NCBI RefSeq assembly: GCF_007004645.1
Contig: NZ_ML660019.1
Coordinates: 826,437-890,436 of the forward strand
Reading direction: 5' to 3'
Length of the DNA: 64,000 nt
From: Aliiroseovarius halocynthiae
Lineage (GTDB): Bacteria; Pseudomonadota; Alphaproteobacteria; Rhodobacterales; Rhodobacteraceae
A program made the translations under genes and the position numbers. This document shows, piece after piece, positions 60,658 through 64,000 of this stretch; within the stretch, counting starts at the first letter, position 1; each line of letters opens with the position of its first letter. Below the pieces are notes generated by a model. The model saw only the letters and a list, made by a program, of their open reading frames with translations. It searched no databases and had not been told where the DNA came from.

Positions 60658-62459
60658 CCCGCGTCCCCCTTCGCCCACTCGCCCGTATTCTTGATGCCCG
60701 TGCCAAGGGTGAAAACCCCGATGCGATTGAGTGCGAAAACCTGCGCCAGCGCCATGACCAGATCCGCAATGAATCGCGCCTGCGCTCGGAAGGGCGTTTG
60801 CTGGTTCTGGCGGGTTTCTTTCTGTGCGCATTCGTCACCGTTGGTGCGCGCATGGCAACCCTGTCGGCATCCGAAGCACAAGAACCGCGCGCGCAGGCGC
60901 CCGGGTCGTCGATCGCAACGGCGCGTGCAGACATTCTGGACCGTCAGGGCCGCATTCTGGCAACCAACCTTGTGACGCATGCGCTGTATGCCCAGCCGCA
61001 TCAAATGGTCGACCCGGAGCGTGCGGCGGACGAATTGGTGCGGATCTTTCCTGACCTTAAGCGCGCGCGCCTGATCAAGGACTTCACTGGGTCGCGCAAG
61101 TTCTTGTGGATCAAGAAAAAAATTAGCCCCGAGCAAAAGCAGGCTGTCTTTGACATTGGCGAGCCCGGCCTTCTGTTTGGCCCGCGCGAAATGCGGCTTT
61201 ATCCCAATGGCAAGCTTGCAGCCCATGTCTTGGGCGGGGCAAGCTTTGGACGCGAAGGCGTTTCGGCCGCTGAAGTCATCGGTGTTGCTGGTGTCGAGAA
61301 GCAATTCGATGATTTCCTGCGCAACCCCGCGAATGGTGGCGCACCGTTGGAGCTGTCCATTGATCTGACCATTCAGGACGCCGTCGAGCGCGTGCTTTAT
61401 GGCGGCATGAAAATGATGAACGCCAAGGGCGCAGCTGCGATCTTGATGGATGTGCACACGGGCGAGGTGATCTCGGTCGCGTCCCTGCCGGATTTCGACC
61501 CCAACAACCGTCCGCGCCCGTTGACGGTGGCGGATAAAGGCAAAGATCAATCTGACAGCCCGCTTTTTAACCGTGCGGTGCAGGGCGTGTACGAGCTTGG
61601 GTCGACCTTCAAGATTTTCACCGCCATTCAGGCGATGGATCTTGGGTTGGTGAACCCGAACACGGTGATCGACACCGGCGTGCCGATGAAGATCTCGGGA
61701 TACCGCATTGGCGAATTTCGCAACAAAAACTATGGCGAGCTGTCTGTCTCGGACATCATCGTCAAAAGCTCGAACCGAGGGACGGGGCGCATGGCGCTTC
61801 AGATCGGGTCGGAACGCCAGCAAGAGTTCCTGAAAACGCTAGGTCTTCTGGATCGCACCCCGCTCGAGATCGTCGAAGCCACCGGATCGACCCCGCTTGT
61901 GCCGAAAAACTGGGGCAAGCTTAGCTCGGTCACGATTTCCTATGGTCACGGCATTTCGAACTCGCCCATGCATCTGGCTGCGGCTTATGCGTCGATTGCC
62001 AATGGCGGCTTTTCCGTGAAGCCGACAGTTCTGAAACAGCATCATGTCGAACGCGGCGCGCGGGTAATGAGTGAACGCTCGGCTGCCGCTGCACGCGATA
62101 TGCTGCGCAAAGTGGTCACCGAGGGCACCGCCAGCTTTGGCGAGGTCGAGGGATATCTGGTGGGTGGCAAGACCGGCACAGCAGACAAGCCCAAGCCGCG
62201 TGGCGGATATTATGATGATAAGGTGATCAACACCTTTGCCAGCATGTTCCCGTCGGATAACCCGAAATACGTTCTGATCGTCACGCTGGACGAACCGGTC
62301 GAGACATCGGGCACCAAGCCGCGCCGCACAGCGGGCTGGACGGCCGTTCCCGTTGCAGCCACGATCATCGAACGCGTGGCGCCGCTGTTGGGCATGAAAC
62401 CGCGCGAAACCCGCGTTGAACCTTTGGCCGCAACTGGGGTAACACTCACGTCGAACTGA
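60654..62459 (+). CDS. ftsI: Septal peptidoglycan transpeptidase FtsI (PBP3)
   Basis: Class B penicillin-binding protein of 601 aa. A cytosolic basic tail precedes one transmembrane helix (about 49-67) and the dimerisation domain with RADILDRQGRILATNL. Transpeptidase motifs are STFK at 317-320 (acyl-serine Ser317), SSN at 372-374, and KTGT at 506-509. Crosslinks septal peptidoglycan. Overlaps ftsL; murE begins 19 bases after. Confidence 0.96.
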   Translation: MTRVPLRPLARILDARAKGENPDAIECENLRQRHDQIRNESRLRSEGRLLVLAGFFLCAFVTVGARMATLSASEAQEPRAQAPGSSIATARADILDRQGRILATNLVTHALYAQPHQMVDPERAADELVRIFPDLKRARLIKDFTGSRKFLWIKKKISPEQKQAVFDIGEPGLLFGPREMRLYPNGKLAAHVLGGASFGREGVSAAEVIGVAGVEKQFDDFLRNPANGGAPLELSIDLTIQDAVERVLYGGMKMMNAKGAAAILMDVHTGEVISVASLPDFDPNNRPRPLTVADKGKDQSDSPLFNRAVQGVYELGSTFKIFTAIQAMDLGLVNPNTVIDTGVPMKISGYRIGEFRNKNYGELSVSDIIVKSSNRGTGRMALQIGSERQQEFLKTLGLLDRTPLEIVEATGSTPLVPKNWGKLSSVTISYGHGISNSPMHLAAAYASIANGGFSVKPTVLKQHHVERGARVMSERSAAAARDMLRKVVTEGTASFGEVEGYLVGGKTGTADKPKPRGGYYDDKVINTFASMFPSDNPKYVLIVTLDEPVETSGTKPRRTAGWTAVPVAATIIERVAPLLGMKPRETRVEPLAATGVTLTSN

Positions 62460-62478
62460 TTAGGCGGATTGCAAACAG

Positions 62479-63969
62479 ATGGGTGCTGAGATGGTAACGA
62501 AATCCCTAGGGCAGCTGGGGCTCAGCGCCCGTTCTGGTCGCGATGTGCAGGTGACAGGGCTGTCGGTTGACAGTCGTCTGGTCAAGCCCGGCCACTTGTT
62601 TGCCGCCCTTCCCGGCGCAAAGCTTCATGGTGGTGAATTTATTCAATATGCCTTGCGTATGGATGCCGCGGCCATTCTGACCGATCCTGAAGGCGCAAAG
62701 ATTGCCGAGGCTGAACTGGCCGCATCCGATGCAGCTGTCGTGGTCACTGAAGACCCTCGCATGGCACTGGCCTATGCCGCAGCGCTTTGGTTTGGTGCAC
62801 AGCCGGAACACATGGTGGCTGCGACGGGGACGAACGGGAAGACTTCGGTTGCCAGCTTCACACGGCAGATCTGGGCGCTTCTGGGCATCAAAGCCGCTAA
62901 TCTGGGGACCACCGGCGTTGAAGGCGCGTTCACGGCACCCTTGTCACACACCACGCCTGAACCGATCACCTTGCACACAGTACTGGCCGATATGGCAGGC
63001 GCGGGCGTGACCCATGCCGCGATGGAGGCATCCTCCCACGGGTTAGCGCAGCGCCGCCTTGATGGGGTCCGCCTGTCCGCCGCCGCTTTCACCAACTTCA
63101 CGCAAGACCATCTGGATTATCACGAGACATTCGAGGAATACTTCGCCGCCAAGGCAGGTCTCTTCGCGCGCGTGCTGCCCGAAGGGGGAACCGCTGTGAT
63201 CAATATGGATGATCCGAAAGGCGCCGAGATGGCCACGATTGCCGAGGCGCGTGGCCAGAACCTGATCCGTGTGGGGCAGGGCGAGAGCTGCGAGCTGCGG
63301 CTTAAGGCGCGGCGTTTTGATGCGACCGGGCAAGAGCTGATGTTTACGTGGCAGGGCAAACCGTTCACCGCACGCTTGAACTTGATCGGAGGGTTTCAGG
63401 CAGAGAACATCCTTGCAGCCTCAGGACTGGCCATTGGCTGTGGCGCTGACCCCGAGCATGTGTTCGACACGTTCAAAGATCTTGAAACCGTGCGCGGCCG
63501 GATGCAGCACGCCGCCACCCGCGAAAATGGCGCGGCCGTGTTTGTGGACTATGCCCACACGCCGGACGCGCTGAAAACCGCTCTGCGGGCCATGCGCCCG
63601 CATGTGCTTGGGCGTTTGGTGGTTGTGTTCGGCGCTGGCGGGGATCGCGATACATCGAAACGGAAACTGATGGGGCGGGCTGCGGCCGAGAATGCCGATG
63701 TGGTCTTTGTGACCGACGACAATCCCCGCTCGGAAGACCCGGCGCTGATCCGCGCCATGGTGATGGAAGGCTGCCCCGAGGCCGTAAATGTTGGTGATCG
63801 GGCCGAAGCTATCTTGCGCGGCGTCGATGCATTGGGGCCGGGTGATACGCTTTTGATCGCTGGGAAAGGACACGAGACGGGCCAAACTGTTGGCAATGAC
63901 GTGCTGCCCTTTGATGATGTCGAACAGGCCTCGGTCGCGGTGGCTGCATTGGAAGGGCGGCTGGCATGA
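62479..63969 (+). CDS. murE: UDP-MurNAc-L-Ala-D-Glu:meso-diaminopimelate ligase
   Basis: Adds meso-diaminopimelate to the peptidoglycan precursor. Protein of 496 aa; ATP site ATGTNGKTS at 115-123, central domain with NFTQDHLDYHETFEEY, and the DNPR motif at 414-417 that marks meso-DAP rather than Lys specificity. ATG 62479 or 62491 are both possible starts. The stop overlaps murF by 4 bases. Confidence 0.95.
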   Translation: MGAEMVTKSLGQLGLSARSGRDVQVTGLSVDSRLVKPGHLFAALPGAKLHGGEFIQYALRMDAAAILTDPEGAKIAEAELAASDAAVVVTEDPRMALAYAAALWFGAQPEHMVAATGTNGKTSVASFTRQIWALLGIKAANLGTTGVEGAFTAPLSHTTPEPITLHTVLADMAGAGVTHAAMEASSHGLAQRRLDGVRLSAAAFTNFTQDHLDYHETFEEYFAAKAGLFARVLPEGGTAVINMDDPKGAEMATIAEARGQNLIRVGQGESCELRLKARRFDATGQELMFTWQGKPFTARLNLIGGFQAENILAASGLAIGCGADPEHVFDTFKDLETVRGRMQHAATRENGAAVFVDYAHTPDALKTALRAMRPHVLGRLVVVFGAGGDRDTSKRKLMGRAAAENADVVFVTDDNPRSEDPALIRAMVMEGCPEAVNVGDRAEAILRGVDALGPGDTLLIAGKGHETGQTVGNDVLPFDDVEQASVAVAALEGRLA

Positions 63970-64000
63970 GTTTGTGGACTGCGAATGAGGCCGCGAAGGC
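63966..64000 (+). CDS. murF: UDP-MurNAc-tripeptide-D-Ala-D-Ala ligase, first codons only
   Basis: Only 11 complete codons are in the window (SLWTANEAAK after the Met). The ATGA overlap with murE, the L-W-T-A-x-E-A-A start usual for MurF and the dcw gene order support the call. Nothing of the catalytic region is visible. Confidence 0.7.
   Translation, partial: MSLWTANEAAK

Overview
The window reads as chromosomal DNA of a marine alphaproteobacterium of the Roseobacter group (Rhodobacterales). The reasons are the GC-rich coding style, dense co-directional operons with ATGA-type overlaps, an fhs-folD-folD C1 block, a Caulobacter-type tad/cpa pilus cluster with a CtrA box, DUF1127 small proteins, and an anti-Shine-Dalgarno 'cuckoo' RNA array of the Rhodobacter CcsR type. 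No rRNA, tRNA, IS element, phage or CRISPR was seen. No genus is claimed.

Layout. 1-7.2 kb: glutathione S-transferase fragment, rpiA, gor, the hflK-hflC-DUF2065-DUF1905 operon, a Do-type periplasmic protease and a DUF1127 gene. 7.5-18.9 kb: ruvCAB, a hypothetical gene, a lone methyltransferase, then ybgC-tolQRA-cutC-tolB-pal-cpoB-tilS. 18.9-25.0 kb: ftsH, fhs and two folD paralogues; the first has Gln where the catalytic Lys should be. 25.2-41.2 kb: an unknown gene, a crotonase, and an almost complete tad (Flp) pilus locus on the minus strand: pilin, cpaB, secretin, OmpA lipoprotein, tadZ, tadA, tadB, tadC, two TPR lipoproteins and prepilin peptidase. An AAA ATPase and a possible GT-C glycosyltransferase flank it.

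41.2-46.7 kb: a lytic transglycosylase, then a HAD-UbiA fusion facing a three-gene operon of a UPF0104 membrane protein, a DprE1-like flavo-oxidase and a DprE2-like reductase. Together these resemble the mycobacterial decaprenyl-phosphoryl-arabinose pathway, which is unexpected here. 46.8-53.4 kb: aldose sugar dehydrogenase, a 3-oxoacid CoA-transferase operon with a small extra gene between its subunits, a DUF6544-like protein and topA. 53.6-58.1 kb: uvrD/pcrA, the cuckoo RNA array with its DUF1127 leader gene, and mrp. 58.8-64 kb: the start of the dcw division/wall cluster (mraZ, rsmH, ftsL, ftsI, murE, start of murF).

The two most unusual systems are: (1) 56.1-56.8 kb on the minus strand, where a DUF1127 gene with a sigma-32-like promoter is followed by eight hairpins that all present the same CCTCCTCCC loop, the last also being an intrinsic terminator; and (2) the polyprenyl-phosphoryl-pentose locus next to the tad pilus genes, which may supply a furanose donor for pilin or envelope glycosylation (inference).
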